The notes: generated from the sequence alone by a model not told the origin. Shown: positions 1 through 6,092, counted from the stretch's first letter. The stretch is 6,092 nucleotides of DNA from an uncultured Pelolinea sp. (GCA_937902055.1 CALGUJ010000224.1:1-6092), one strand, 5' to 3'. Translations and numbers: made by a program.

Positions 1-73
1 CGCCAGCGGCGATGCGGATCCGATGTTCATCCAGCGCGTGGTGGAATTTTACGATCAATACGTAAAAGAATAA
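1..73 (+). CDS. C-terminal end of an unidentified protein (5' part outside window)
   Basis: Reading from base 2, 23 codons run to a TAA at 71-73. The peptide ends in FIQRVVEFYDQYVKE, which looks like an amphipathic C-terminal helix. The codons mostly end in G or C in the first half, as expected for coding DNA here. Another plus-strand frame is open for longer but gives an arginine-rich, unlikely product, so this frame is preferred. A closing helix of this kind occurs in alpha/beta hydrolases and related peptidases, but the fragment is far too short to assign a family, so no function is claimed. The gene converges on the protease gene that ends at 261. No U-rich terminator of its own is visible, although the hairpin at 213-240 could stop transcripts from this side weakly. 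Confidence 0.55.
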   Translation, partial: ASGDADPMFIQRVVEFYDQYVKE

Positions 74-207
74 ACCGGACAGACACGGTAATTTCCACGC
101 AACCATCAGTTGATCAAAAACCGAAGGGATTTCCGACGCTGTCTGCCGCGCGCGATTTGTACAAATGTTCACGGTCAAAAATTTATTAAATCGAGCACGG
201 ATTTTAT

Positions 208-240
208 AAAAAATCCCCAACTCTAGCAAGAGTTGGGGAT
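208..240 (-). terminator. Rho-independent terminator of the CPBP protease gene
   Basis: A perfect 12-bp stem has arms ATCCCCAACTCT (213-224) and AGAGTTGGGGAT (229-240) around the 4-base loop AGCA. On the minus strand it is followed by a run of six T (213-208, the first of which can also pair in the stem) and then ATAAAAT. It starts 20 bases after the protease stop codon. The plus-strand side is followed by CGGTCTTG, which is not U-rich, so it works mainly for the minus-strand gene. Confidence 0.9.
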
Positions 241-260
241 CGGTCTTGTCTGAAATTGGA

Positions 261-1082
261 TTATTTCTGCGGGATGGACCTGCGAAAAAACAGCCAAATG
301 ACGGCCGCGGCTAGCACCGCCAACCCGGCGCTGACGGCGGTCCAGGAGATTTCTTCAACTGCGCTCGAATAGGTTTGCCCGAAAATCAGCGCGCTGGAGG
401 AGATGCTGGCGTGCATGAAATAGGCGAGCAGCAGGCTGCCCTTCGTGCGTTCGTAAACCCAGGTGCGGAGAAACGACCAGGCTGTCAAAAGCACCGGCCC
501 GAGAAGAACGCTCAACACCAGAGAGACCCATCCCCGGCCGCCAATACCGATGAAATCGGCATAACCGTGCCATAATCCTCCCCAAATCAAACCGGTTAGC
601 AACGTAGCGGTAAACGGTGAATGTTTCTTGAACAAGTGAGGCAATAGAAAGCCGCGCCAGCCAAATTCTTCCATCAGCCCGGCGGTGAGCCCCAGGATAA
701 GGCCGGGAATGAGCTGCGACAGCATCGCGCTGGTATTCAATGGGTAGCCCGCCAGCCGGCGCAGGAGCGGCGTCAGCGCGGTTACCAGGGGGATGACCAA
801 CACGGCCAGTCCCCAGCGCCCCACCCGCCAATTGCGAAACCTGCTCCAAAGGGCTTGCAGCCCTTCACGCCCATAAATCAGCGCGGTGGTGAGCACGCCG
901 CTGAGCGAGGGGCCAAACCCGCCCAGTACGACGAACACGTACGTAACGGGCGGGGGATTTTTCAGCAAGCCGCCAGGTTCGATGAAAAAGAACATTAAAG
1001 ACCAGATGCTGAACGACCAGATCACGGTGAAAATGATATAAGTGAGAATTGGATGACGCGAGATCCAGGTTTTAAGATTCAT
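261..1082 (-). CDS. CPBP family intramembrane glutamic endopeptidase (CAAX/Abi-type)
   Basis: A 273-residue polytopic membrane protein of the CPBP (Rce1/Abi) family. These proteases cut substrates within the membrane; bacterial members have been linked to protein maturation and to bacteriocin self-immunity, but this one's substrate is unknown. About eight hydrophobic segments are visible (roughly residues 14-34, 46-70, 89-107, 121-137, 155-175, 184-206, 217-236 and 247-267). The family motifs are present in order: EExxxR as EEFGWR (E138, E139, R143), a Trp-rich stretch ending in WH (H172), and a third histidine in FMHAS (H224). The Glu pair and the two His are the expected catalytic set, so the enzyme looks intact. 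The start MNLKTW at 1082 is chosen because AAAGGA lies 6 bases upstream. The frame stays open to an ATG at 1172, but the extra 30 residues are not membrane-like and lack a good ribosome site. It has its own terminator and probably its own promoter. Confidence 0.9.
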   Translation of the reverse strand: MNLKTWISRHPILTYIIFTVIWSFSIWSLMFFFIEPGGLLKNPPPVTYVFVVLGGFGPSLSGVLTTALIYGREGLQALWSRFRNWRVGRWGLAVLVIPLVTALTPLLRRLAGYPLNTSAMLSQLIPGLILGLTAGLMEEFGWRGFLLPHLFKKHSPFTATLLTGLIWGGLWHGYADFIGIGGRGWVSLVLSVLLGPVLLTAWSFLRTWVYERTKGSLLLAYFMHASISSSALIFGQTYSSAVEEISWTAVSAGLAVLAAAVIWLFFRRSIPQK

Positions 1083-1088
1083 ATCGAT

Positions 1089-1094
1089 TCCTTT
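1089..1094 (-). promoter_or_regulatory. Ribosome binding site deciding the CPBP protease start
   Basis: On the minus strand AAAGGA is followed by ATCGAT and then ATG at 1082-1080, a 6-base spacing. The in-frame ATG at 1109 has an AGGA only about 16 bases upstream, and the ATG at 1172 has none that is convincing. This places the start at 1082. Confidence 0.8.
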
Positions 1095-1124
1095 AATTGA
1101 ATTTTCCATACTTGTTAATTTTTT

Positions 1125-1150
1125 TTCCTGATGCAATGACGCACCAGGAA
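1125..1150 (-). promoter_or_regulatory. Stem-loop in the leader of the CPBP protease mRNA
   Basis: In minus-strand RNA the arms UUCCUGGUGC and GCAUCAGGAA pair over 10 positions, one of them a G-U pair, around the 6-base loop GUCAUU. On the plus strand the same position would be an A-C mismatch, so the structure fits minus-strand RNA better. It lies 43 bases upstream of the start codon and is followed by a run of A, not U, so it is not a terminator. Its role is unknown; RNA stability or control of translation are possibilities. Confidence 0.45.
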
Positions 1151-1171
1151 TTTCATCACAGATGGACGGCA

Positions 1172-1200
1172 ATTTTAATGGATTTTTTGGATATTTTCAT
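1172..1200 (-). promoter_or_regulatory. Possible sigma-70-like promoter for the CPBP protease gene
   Basis: On the minus strand ATGAAA (1200-1195, 4 of 6 matches to TTGACA) and TAAAAT (1177-1172, 5 of 6 matches to TATAAT) are separated by 17 bases. The site lies downstream of the ptsI terminator, in AT-rich DNA, where a promoter for the protease gene is expected. AT-rich sequence yields such matches by chance, so this is weak. Confidence 0.25.
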
Positions 1201-1270
1201 CCTATTGTATTTGTTTTACTATCGGATACGTTAATTGTCCCGGTTATAACGAAATTTAAAAATACTCATA

Positions 1271-1296
1271 AAAAAAGCCTGGCGAACCAGGCTTTT
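1271..1296 (-). terminator. Rho-independent terminator of ptsHI
   Basis: On the minus strand the stem GCCTGG/CCAGGC, extended by AAAA/TTTT, closes on the loop TTCG, a stable UUCG-type tetraloop, and continues into a run of six T. It begins 6 bases after the ptsI stop codon. It ends the ptsHI transcript and separates it from the protease gene. Confidence 0.92.
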
Positions 1297-1302
1297 ACTT
1301 CA

Positions 1303-3033
1303 TTAAACCAACTCGGCGATGAAAGGCACTTTATCCTTGACGAGCTGCTGGATTTCCTGCGGGGATTCCAATTGCAGGGCTTGATCGGCAAGGGCTTGCA
1401 TTTCCTGCGCGTTCAGATTGCGCAGAATTTGTTTGACCACCGGCACCATGGGCGGGTTCATGCTGAACTCGTCCAGGCCGAGACCCAGCAGGATGGGAGC
1501 CGCCAGCGGTTCGCCGGCCAGCTCGCCGCACATGCCCACCCACTTGCCTTCCTTATGGGCGGCGTTGATCACGTCGCGGATCAGGCGCAGGACAGCCGGA
1601 AAGAAAGCGTTGGAGAGGTCGGCTACCTTGGGATTGGTACGGTCGGCGGCCATGGTGTATTGGCTGAGGTCGTTGGTACCGATGGAGAAGAAATCCACTT
1701 CTTTGGCCAACTGGTCAGCCACCAGGGCAGCGGAGGGAATCTCGACCATGATACCGATCTCGATGTTTTCAGCAAAAGGGATATTTTCTTTGCGCAGTTC
1801 GGCGATGCATTCATCCATGACCTTGCGGGCGGCACGCACCTCGCTGGCGGTGGCGACCATGGGGAACATGATCTTCAGGTTGCGGCCGACGCCGGCGCGC
1901 AGGGCTGCGCGCAATTGCGGCTTGAAGATATCCGGGCGGACCAGGCACAAGCGCAGGGCGCGCTGGCCGAGGAAAGAATTGCTCTCGGCTGCCAGGCCCA
2001 TATAGGGGATCTCTTTATCGCCGCCGACATCCAGCGTGCGCAGGATGACCGGCAGATTGCCGAACACATCCAGAATGGCTTTGTAGGCCTGGTATTGCTC
2101 TTCTTCGGTCGGCAGGCTGCTGCGTTCCAGGTAAAGGAATTCGGTGCGCAGCAGGCCGACACCCTCGGCGCCGTTCTCGATGGAACTGCGCGCGCCTTCC
2201 ACATTGCCGATGTTGGAAACCACCTCGAGATGGCGTCCATCGATGGTGACGGCGGGTTCATGCGCGTGTTTCACGGAGGCTTCGCGGATGGTGCGGGCGG
2301 TCTGGATGCGCTGTTCGTAATCCTTGACCATGGCCTGATCCGGATCGAGGAGGGCTTCGCCATTGGTGCCGTCCAGAATGATCTGCGAGGCATTGCAGGA
2401 ACTCAGGATAGTTTCGCCAACACCCGCCACAGCCGGGATGCCCAAACCGCGGGCGAGAATGGCGGTGTGCGAGGTGGCTGAACCGCGCGCGGTGCAGAAG
2501 CCGATGACCAGGCTTTTATCCAGCAGTACTGTATCGGAGGGGGTCAGATCGTCAGCCACGATGACCGAGGGGGTTTTTAGGTTGGCGGTGGGACTCTCGG
2601 CCACGCCCATTAAAATACGAAGCACGCGGTTGCCGACATCTAAAATATCGGTCGCGCGTGCCGCGAAGTACTCGTCTTTCATGGCCGCCATCATGTCCGA
2701 GAATGCTTGCGCGGTTTCTTTCATGGCGGTTTCCGCGCTGCAATTCCGGCTTTCGATTTTCTTGCGCACCTCGCTCAACATTTCCGGGTCTTCCAGGATC
2801 ATCAGGTGAGCCTGGAAAATTTCCGCGTCAGCTTTGCTGGCTTCGGTGAGGGCTTTTTCGTAGATTTTGGAGATTTGTTCTTTGGCAGCGCCGATGGCTG
2901 CGTTCAACCGCTCGATTTCCTTCTGGGGATCATCGACCTTGCAATCTGTGACGACTAATTCCTGGCGAATAAACTGGAAAACCGGGCCGATGCATATACC
3001 GCGAGAAGCGGGAATGCCCGCCAGGCGTTTCAT
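1303..3033 (-). CDS. ptsI: Phosphoenolpyruvate-protein phosphotransferase (PTS enzyme I)
   Basis: Enzyme I is the cytoplasmic first step of the PTS: it takes phosphate from phosphoenolpyruvate onto a histidine and hands it to HPr. At 576 residues it is full length for the family. Order: N-terminal helical and HPr-binding region (about 4-145), swivelling phosphohistidine domain (about 150-225) and C-terminal PEP-binding barrel (about 250-540). Key residues fall at the same numbers as in the E. coli enzyme: phosphorylated H189 in TSHTAI, PEP-binding R296 (GLLRTEF), R332 (LRTLDVGGDK), R358 and R465, metal ligands E431 and D455 (GTNDLSQYT), and the proton-donating C502 in GMCGELAGE. An active enzyme is therefore expected. 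The start ATG overlaps the ptsH stop as TGATG, with GGAG 7 bases upstream, so the two are translationally coupled. The loop before H189 reads ARGSATSH where GG is usual. DhaM-type and PEP synthase relatives share parts of this fold, but the full three-domain layout and the ptsH partner support enzyme I. Confidence 0.97.
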   Translation of the reverse strand: MKRLAGIPASRGICIGPVFQFIRQELVVTDCKVDDPQKEIERLNAAIGAAKEQISKIYEKALTEASKADAEIFQAHLMILEDPEMLSEVRKKIESRNCSAETAMKETAQAFSDMMAAMKDEYFAARATDILDVGNRVLRILMGVAESPTANLKTPSVIVADDLTPSDTVLLDKSLVIGFCTARGSATSHTAILARGLGIPAVAGVGETILSSCNASQIILDGTNGEALLDPDQAMVKDYEQRIQTARTIREASVKHAHEPAVTIDGRHLEVVSNIGNVEGARSSIENGAEGVGLLRTEFLYLERSSLPTEEEQYQAYKAILDVFGNLPVILRTLDVGGDKEIPYMGLAAESNSFLGQRALRLCLVRPDIFKPQLRAALRAGVGRNLKIMFPMVATASEVRAARKVMDECIAELRKENIPFAENIEIGIMVEIPSAALVADQLAKEVDFFSIGTNDLSQYTMAADRTNPKVADLSNAFFPAVLRLIRDVINAAHKEGKWVGMCGELAGEPLAAPILLGLGLDEFSMNPPMVPVVKQILRNLNAQEMQALADQALQLESPQEIQQLVKDKVPFIAELV

Positions 3034-3317
3034 CAGTCTTCTCCGAAGTTGTTCTTGACCAACTCGGCCAGGGTTTCCACCGCTTGCTGCTCATCCGCGC
3101 CATCGGCCTGGATCTTGATACTCATACCCTGGAAAACGCCCAGCGTCAGGACGCCTAAAATGGATTTCGCATTGGCTTCGCGCAATTCCTTGGTATCCGG
3201 ATCCTGACAGGAAACCTGGATGTTGGAGGAATATTTTGCAGCCGCCTGTACGAACAACGACGCCGGTCTGGCATGCAGGCCTACTTTGTTATTTACTGTT
3301 ACTGTTGTCTCTTTCAT
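3033..3317 (-). CDS. ptsH: Phosphocarrier protein HPr
   Basis: HPr carries phosphate from enzyme I to the sugar-specific enzyme II proteins in the cytoplasm. The product is 94 residues, slightly longer than the usual 85-90. The phosphorylation site GLHARPAS places the active histidine at H15, with the conserved R17 and P18. The second conserved patch, KSILGVLTLG, holds S52, which matches Ser46 of Firmicutes HPr, the target of HPr kinase. H15 to S52 is 37 residues against 31 in B. subtilis HPr, so about six extra residues (within CQDPDTKELREANA) sit in the loop before that site. The start at 3317 is chosen over an in-frame ATG at 3371 because GGAG lies 9 bases upstream and HPr proteins normally begin just before this strand; the longer form would also run through the leader dyad. 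First gene of the ptsHI bicistron. No enzyme II or HPr kinase gene is visible, so control through S52 is only possible, not shown. Confidence 0.95.
   Translation of the reverse strand: MKETTVTVNNKVGLHARPASLFVQAAAKYSSNIQVSCQDPDTKELREANAKSILGVLTLGVFQGMSIKIQADGADEQQAVETLAELVKNNFGED
3041..3044 (-). promoter_or_regulatory. Ribosome binding site of ptsI, inside the ptsH coding end
   Basis: GGAG on the minus strand lies 7 bases before the ptsI ATG and within the last codons of ptsH. With the TGATG stop-start overlap it points to coupled translation of HPr and enzyme I. Confidence 0.75.
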
Positions 3318-3326
3318 GCAAACACA

Positions 3327-3330
3327 CTCC
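3327..3330 (-). promoter_or_regulatory. Ribosome binding site deciding the ptsH start
   Basis: GGAG on the minus strand, preceded by a run of T, lies 9 bases before the ATG at 3317-3315. It supports the 94-residue HPr over the 112-residue reading that begins at 3371. Confidence 0.7.
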
Positions 3331-3343
3331 AAAAATAAATTAA

Positions 3344-3361
3344 CGAATGAAAAATCATTCG
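3344..3361 (-). promoter_or_regulatory. Inverted repeat upstream of ptsH (operator or leader hairpin)
   Basis: Perfect 7-bp arms CGAATGA and TCATTCG flank a 4-base centre (AAAA on the plus strand, TTTT on the minus strand). The dyad sits 26 bases upstream of the ptsH start, between the PBP terminator and the ribosome site. It could be a repressor operator or a weak hairpin in the ptsHI leader. The sequence does not decide between them, and I found no convincing promoter hexamers to place it against. Confidence 0.4.
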
Positions 3362-3377
3362 CAGTCGCCATGCATAT

Positions 3378-3400
3378 AAAAAGAGCATTGCAATGCTCTT
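3378..3400 (-). terminator. Rho-independent terminator of the PBP gene
   Basis: A perfect 20-base palindrome (3381-3400) forms an 8-bp stem, AAGAGCAT/ATGCTCTT, around the loop TGCA. On the minus strand GAGCAT...ATGCTC runs into five T and then ATATG. It lies about 40 bases past the PBP stop codon and before ptsH, so it separates the two units. The stem is moderate in GC, so some read-through into ptsHI is possible. Confidence 0.75.
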
Positions 3401-3440
3401 GCGGTGGATAATTTTATCACGGTTGCCATGCGATTAAGGT

Positions 3441-6092
3441 TCAGGGTGTGGGCGTGAGCGTCCCAGCTTCCACAGTTCCGGATGTTGGAAGGCTGGTGGG
3501 TTCGGGCGTGGCCGTATCGAGCGGAAACGGGGTTTCAGTAGGCGCCGGTAATTCCGGCGTCTCGGTGGGAAGAGGCTCTTCAGTCGGTTCCGGTTCCGGA
3601 AGCTGCAGGATCAGATGAATGCGTTTTTCGGCAAAGGTATTCTTTGAGCTCTCCATATAAATGCGCAACGTGACGCGGGAAGCGCCAGCCTCATAAGCGT
3701 CCCAGGTGATCAGTTTTTGCGGTTGGTCGAATGGTTGGCTGCTTTTCAGCAAGGTTTTCCACTTGGTGGGGTTGTCGCCAACGCCGAACTGCAATTTGAA
3801 TTGCTTGAAATTACGCGAGGCGTCCGCCACCGCGAAAATATCCAGTTCGGGTTCGGTGATGACCTCATCTTCATCCAATCCCACAAAAACGATTGTCGGG
3901 CGCGGGCTGCCGCTATCGCATTCGTCTTCAGGCGTGAAGAAAACCGGTTCCGAGAAACCCATGGATTTTGCCCAGGATTTGCCGGTTTCGTCCTGGGTGA
4001 GCCACTTGCGCGCCCAGGGATCGCTGACGTTCAGCGTGAATTTTTCCTCGGCGAATTCAGCGCAGGCCGGCCCGGCCTTCAGACCGGTCCAGGTATCGAT
4101 TTCCACTTCCTTCCAGATATCATCCTCGGCTTTCAGAGGCGGTTGACCCCTGGCGAATATCTCGGTTTTTTCATCCTCACAACGGTCGGAAGGTTCGGCG
4201 CCGGTGGCTGAACAGATCACCTCGTCTTCCACGCTGTCCGGGCGTTCGAACCTGGCGGGCTCGCCGCCGGCGTATCGATCGATCGCCCACTGCATGACGT
4301 CCGCCCACACCGGGGCCGCGCCGGCCACGCCGCTGACGTTGGTCATGGGGGTGTAATCGGCGTTGCCGATCCAAACCCCGATGGCGATATCGGGCGTGTA
4401 GCCGAGCGTCCAGTTATCGCGGAAGTCGTTGGTGGTACCGGTTTTGACCGCGGCCGCGAAAGGCAGCTTGAGCACGGAATTGGCGCCGAAAGCGGGCGCG
4501 CGGGCGGCGTTATCCGACAAAATAGAATTGATTAGGTAAGCATGGTCGGCGCTGAGGACCTGCCGGCTGTCCGACGCATCGTGACGGTAAATGACGTTCC
4601 CATCTTGATCCTCGATGCGCTCGATGGCGTAAGGAGCGGCCCGCAGCCCGCCATTGGCGAATACTGCGAATGCGCCGGTCAATTCCAGCAGGGTTACGTC
4701 TCCGCCGCCCAGGGTGAGCGACAGGCCGTAATCATCGCGGGTAAAAGTGGATATACCCAGGCGTTCGGCGAAGGAAATGAAACCGTCCTTTTCAGGTGTG
4801 GCCGGATCGTCATAGATGCCCACAAAGTCCAGGGTTTTGACAGCCGGGACGTTATACGAATTCGCCAGCGCCGCGCGCGCCAGGATTGGGCCGTGGAATT
4901 TACCGTCGTAATTGACCGGTTTGTAAGGATCGCGCGTATCGGCGGGATCGCCGGAAGGCGGAAATTCGCTGGGTACATCCCAGATCAGGGTGGCGGGCGT
5001 CCAGCTTTTTTCGAAAGCGGCAGCATATGTGAGGGGTTTGATGGACGAACCGGGCTGGCGCAGGGCAACCGCCATGTTCACCTGGCCGGAAATGGCTTCG
5101 TTGTAAAAATCGGCCGAACCCACCATGGCCAGGATCTGACCGCTGGCAGGCTGGACGGCTACCAGGGCGCCGTCTCCGGCGTTGTTGTTTACCAGGGCGG
5201 CCACTTGCGTTTGGATACTGGCCTGGGCGTAATCCTGCAATTTGGGATCGAGGGTGGTGTACACCTTAAAACCGGAGCGGTAGATGGTTTGGGGGTCGAA
5301 TTGGGTTTCGAGCTGTGCGCGGATGTAGTTGACCCAGTGCGGGTAGGGCATGGCCACCACACGTTGCACGAATGGGAAGGTATTGACCTGTTGAGCGGCA
5401 GCCACCGCGTCTTGCACGGTGACGCAGACGGATTGCGCGGTTTGGTTGACCGATATGCAGCCGCGCTCGCCGCTGAGCTGGGTCATCAAGCCCAACACGT
5501 CCGTATGGCGCAGCAGGGCAGCCTGGCGGTTGGTGAAGATGTCGTAAACCGCCGGGGCTTGCGGCAGGCCGGCCAGGAAGGAGGCCTGCGCCAGATCGAG
5601 CTGGCCGGCGGAGACATTGAAATAGGTCTCCGCGGCGGCCTCGACGCCGTAGGCCAGATTGCCGTAATAAATTTCATTTAAATAAAGTTCCAGGATCTCG
5701 TCCTTGCTGTAGCGGCGCGTGATCTCGGCCGCCAGCACAATCTCGCGCGCTTTGCGCTGCGTAGTGACCTGGCTGCGTTCTTCGGGTGAGAGCAGCAGCG
5801 CGCGCGCCAATTGCTGGGTGATGGTAGACGCGCCGGAAACCACCTCGCCGTGAGTGTAATTCTGCCAAAAGGCGCGCAGGATGCCCCAGGGATCGAAACC
5901 CGGGTTTGTGTAGAAATCCTTGTCCTCTGTGGCGATGGTGGCGGCGATCAAGGCGGGCGAGATATGGTCGAGGGTCGTATACGTGCGGCGGCCCGCGTTG
6001 GGATCCAGGATTTCGTAGATCAGGCTGCCGTCGCGGTCGTAGATGGTGGTGGTTTGAAACTGGGAGGCATACGAACGCAGGTCATCCACGCC
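3441..6092 (-). CDS. Class A penicillin-binding protein (transglycosylase/transpeptidase), 5' truncated by window edge
   Basis: A bifunctional peptidoglycan synthase of the PBP1A type: it polymerises lipid II into glycan strands and crosslinks the peptides outside the membrane. At least 883 residues are present; numbering here is from the GTG at 6089. That GTG is probably not the start, because the frame continues to the edge and the usual N-terminal membrane anchor is missing. The glycosyltransferase (GT51) domain, about 12-200, shows catalytic E55 in ATEDKDFY, GASTITQQL (86-94), RKAREI with E116, and ELYLNEIYYG. The transpeptidase domain, about 275-605, shows SxxK at S348-K351 (GSSIKP), SxN at S411-N413 (SYN) and KTGT at 549-552, so both active sites are intact. 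Then come a region with paired cysteines (C626/C637, C676/C724), a probable Ig-like beta domain (about 728-830) and a 52-residue Pro/Thr/Glu tail ending TPTP. In GT motif 1 the usual His is Asn (N62). The promoter lies outside the window. pbpC-type enzymes also have an Ig-like C-terminus, so the exact subclass is open. Confidence 0.95.
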   Translation of the reverse strand, partial: GVDDLRSYASQFQTTTIYDRDGSLIYEILDPNAGRRTYTTLDHISPALIAATIATEDKDFYTNPGFDPWGILRAFWQNYTHGEVVSGASTITQQLARALLLSPEERSQVTTQRKAREIVLAAEITRRYSKDEILELYLNEIYYGNLAYGVEAAAETYFNVSAGQLDLAQASFLAGLPQAPAVYDIFTNRQAALLRHTDVLGLMTQLSGERGCISVNQTAQSVCVTVQDAVAAAQQVNTFPFVQRVVAMPYPHWVNYIRAQLETQFDPQTIYRSGFKVYTTLDPKLQDYAQASIQTQVAALVNNNAGDGALVAVQPASGQILAMVGSADFYNEAISGQVNMAVALRQPGSSIKPLTYAAAFEKSWTPATLIWDVPSEFPPSGDPADTRDPYKPVNYDGKFHGPILARAALANSYNVPAVKTLDFVGIYDDPATPEKDGFISFAERLGISTFTRDDYGLSLTLGGGDVTLLELTGAFAVFANGGLRAAPYAIERIEDQDGNVIYRHDASDSRQVLSADHAYLINSILSDNAARAPAFGANSVLKLPFAAAVKTGTTNDFRDNWTLGYTPDIAIGVWIGNADYTPMTNVSGVAGAAPVWADVMQWAIDRYAGGEPARFERPDSVEDEVICSATGAEPSDRCEDEKTEIFARGQPPLKAEDDIWKEVEIDTWTGLKAGPACAEFAEEKFTLNVSDPWARKWLTQDETGKSWAKSMGFSEPVFFTPEDECDSGSPRPTIVFVGLDEDEVITEPELDIFAVADASRNFKQFKLQFGVGDNPTKWKTLLKSSQPFDQPQKLITWDAYEAGASRVTLRIYMESSKNTFAEKRIHLILQLPEPEPTEEPLPTETPELPAPTETPFPLDTATPEPTSLPTSGTVEAGTLTPTP

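Noticed and set aside
74..207. Possible terminator or small gene in the spacer after the left-edge gene
   Set aside because: Short complementary words (such as ACAGAC near 79 and GTCTG near 141) are about 60 bases apart and form no compact stem, and there is no plausible ribosome site and reading frame.
1083..1172. N-terminal 30-residue extension of the CPBP protease
   Set aside because: The extension lacks a good ribosome site, is not hydrophobic, and contains the leader hairpin; the start at 1082 has AAAGGA at proper spacing.
1162..2481. A 439-codon open frame on the plus strand, antisense to ptsI and the spacer
   Set aside because: It lies opposite a clear enzyme I gene with every catalytic residue in place. 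Its product is rich in His, Gln, Gly and Ala with no recognisable motif, as expected for the mirror of a GC-rich gene, and it runs through the ptsI terminator and the AT-rich spacer.
3318..3371. N-terminal 18-residue extension of HPr
   Set aside because: It would pass through the 3344-3361 dyad, does not resemble HPr, and the start at 3317 has its own GGAG.
3407..3418. Short dyad GATAA/TTATC between the PBP stop and its terminator, with a TAAAAT that resembles a -10 box
   Set aside because: The arms are only 5 bp and AT-rich, no matching -35 is present, and a start here would run straight into the terminator at 3378-3400. Probably chance.
4542..5681. A 379-codon open frame on the plus strand, antisense to the PBP gene
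   Set aside because: It covers the transpeptidase core in the opposite strand, shows no family motif, and is explained by the codon bias of the real gene.
1..6092. A new defence or mobile system built around the CPBP (Abi-type) protease
   Set aside because: The protease stands alone with its own terminator, next to PTS and cell-wall genes, with no toxin, bacteriocin, integrase or repeat nearby. The Abi label by itself does not support a defence role.

Overview
The window holds three complete genes and two partial ones, and reads as ordinary chromosomal housekeeping sequence. Four genes lie on the minus strand: a class A penicillin-binding protein (cut by the right edge), the two general phosphotransferase (PTS) proteins HPr (ptsH) and enzyme I (ptsI), and a CPBP/CAAX-type intramembrane protease. 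The plus strand contributes only the last 23 codons of a gene cut by the left edge. I see no mobile element, CRISPR array, tRNA or rRNA, and nothing that amounts to a new multi-gene system.

The organism is most likely a bacterium of the Chloroflexota, perhaps Anaerolineae-like. This is inference from protein style: a bifunctional PBP with an Ig-like extension and a Pro/Thr/Glu-rich tail ending in TPTP, an EDxxFYxNPGFD form of glycosyltransferase motif 1, and an enzyme I with a CTAxG...TSHTAILAR phosphohistidine loop. The genes are fairly GC-rich and the spacers are AT-rich.

Layout from right to left, which is the direction of transcription: the PBP gene (6092 to 3441) ends at a hairpin terminator (3378-3400). 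A 123-bp spacer with a second dyad leads into ptsH (3317-3033), whose stop overlaps the ptsI start as TGATG. ptsI (3033-1303) ends at a strong terminator with a UUCG loop (1271-1296). A 220-bp AT-rich spacer with a possible promoter and a leader hairpin precedes the CPBP protease gene (1082-261), which ends at a 12-bp-stem terminator (208-240). The plus-strand gene ends at 73, convergent with it. Bases 74-207 hold nothing I can support.

ptsH and ptsI form one translationally coupled bicistron: enzyme I takes phosphate from PEP and passes it to HPr. No sugar-specific enzyme II is visible, so its targets lie elsewhere. The PBP (peptidoglycan polymerisation and crosslinking at the cell surface) and the protease (membrane proteolysis) appear to be separate transcription units with no evident functional link to the PTS pair.
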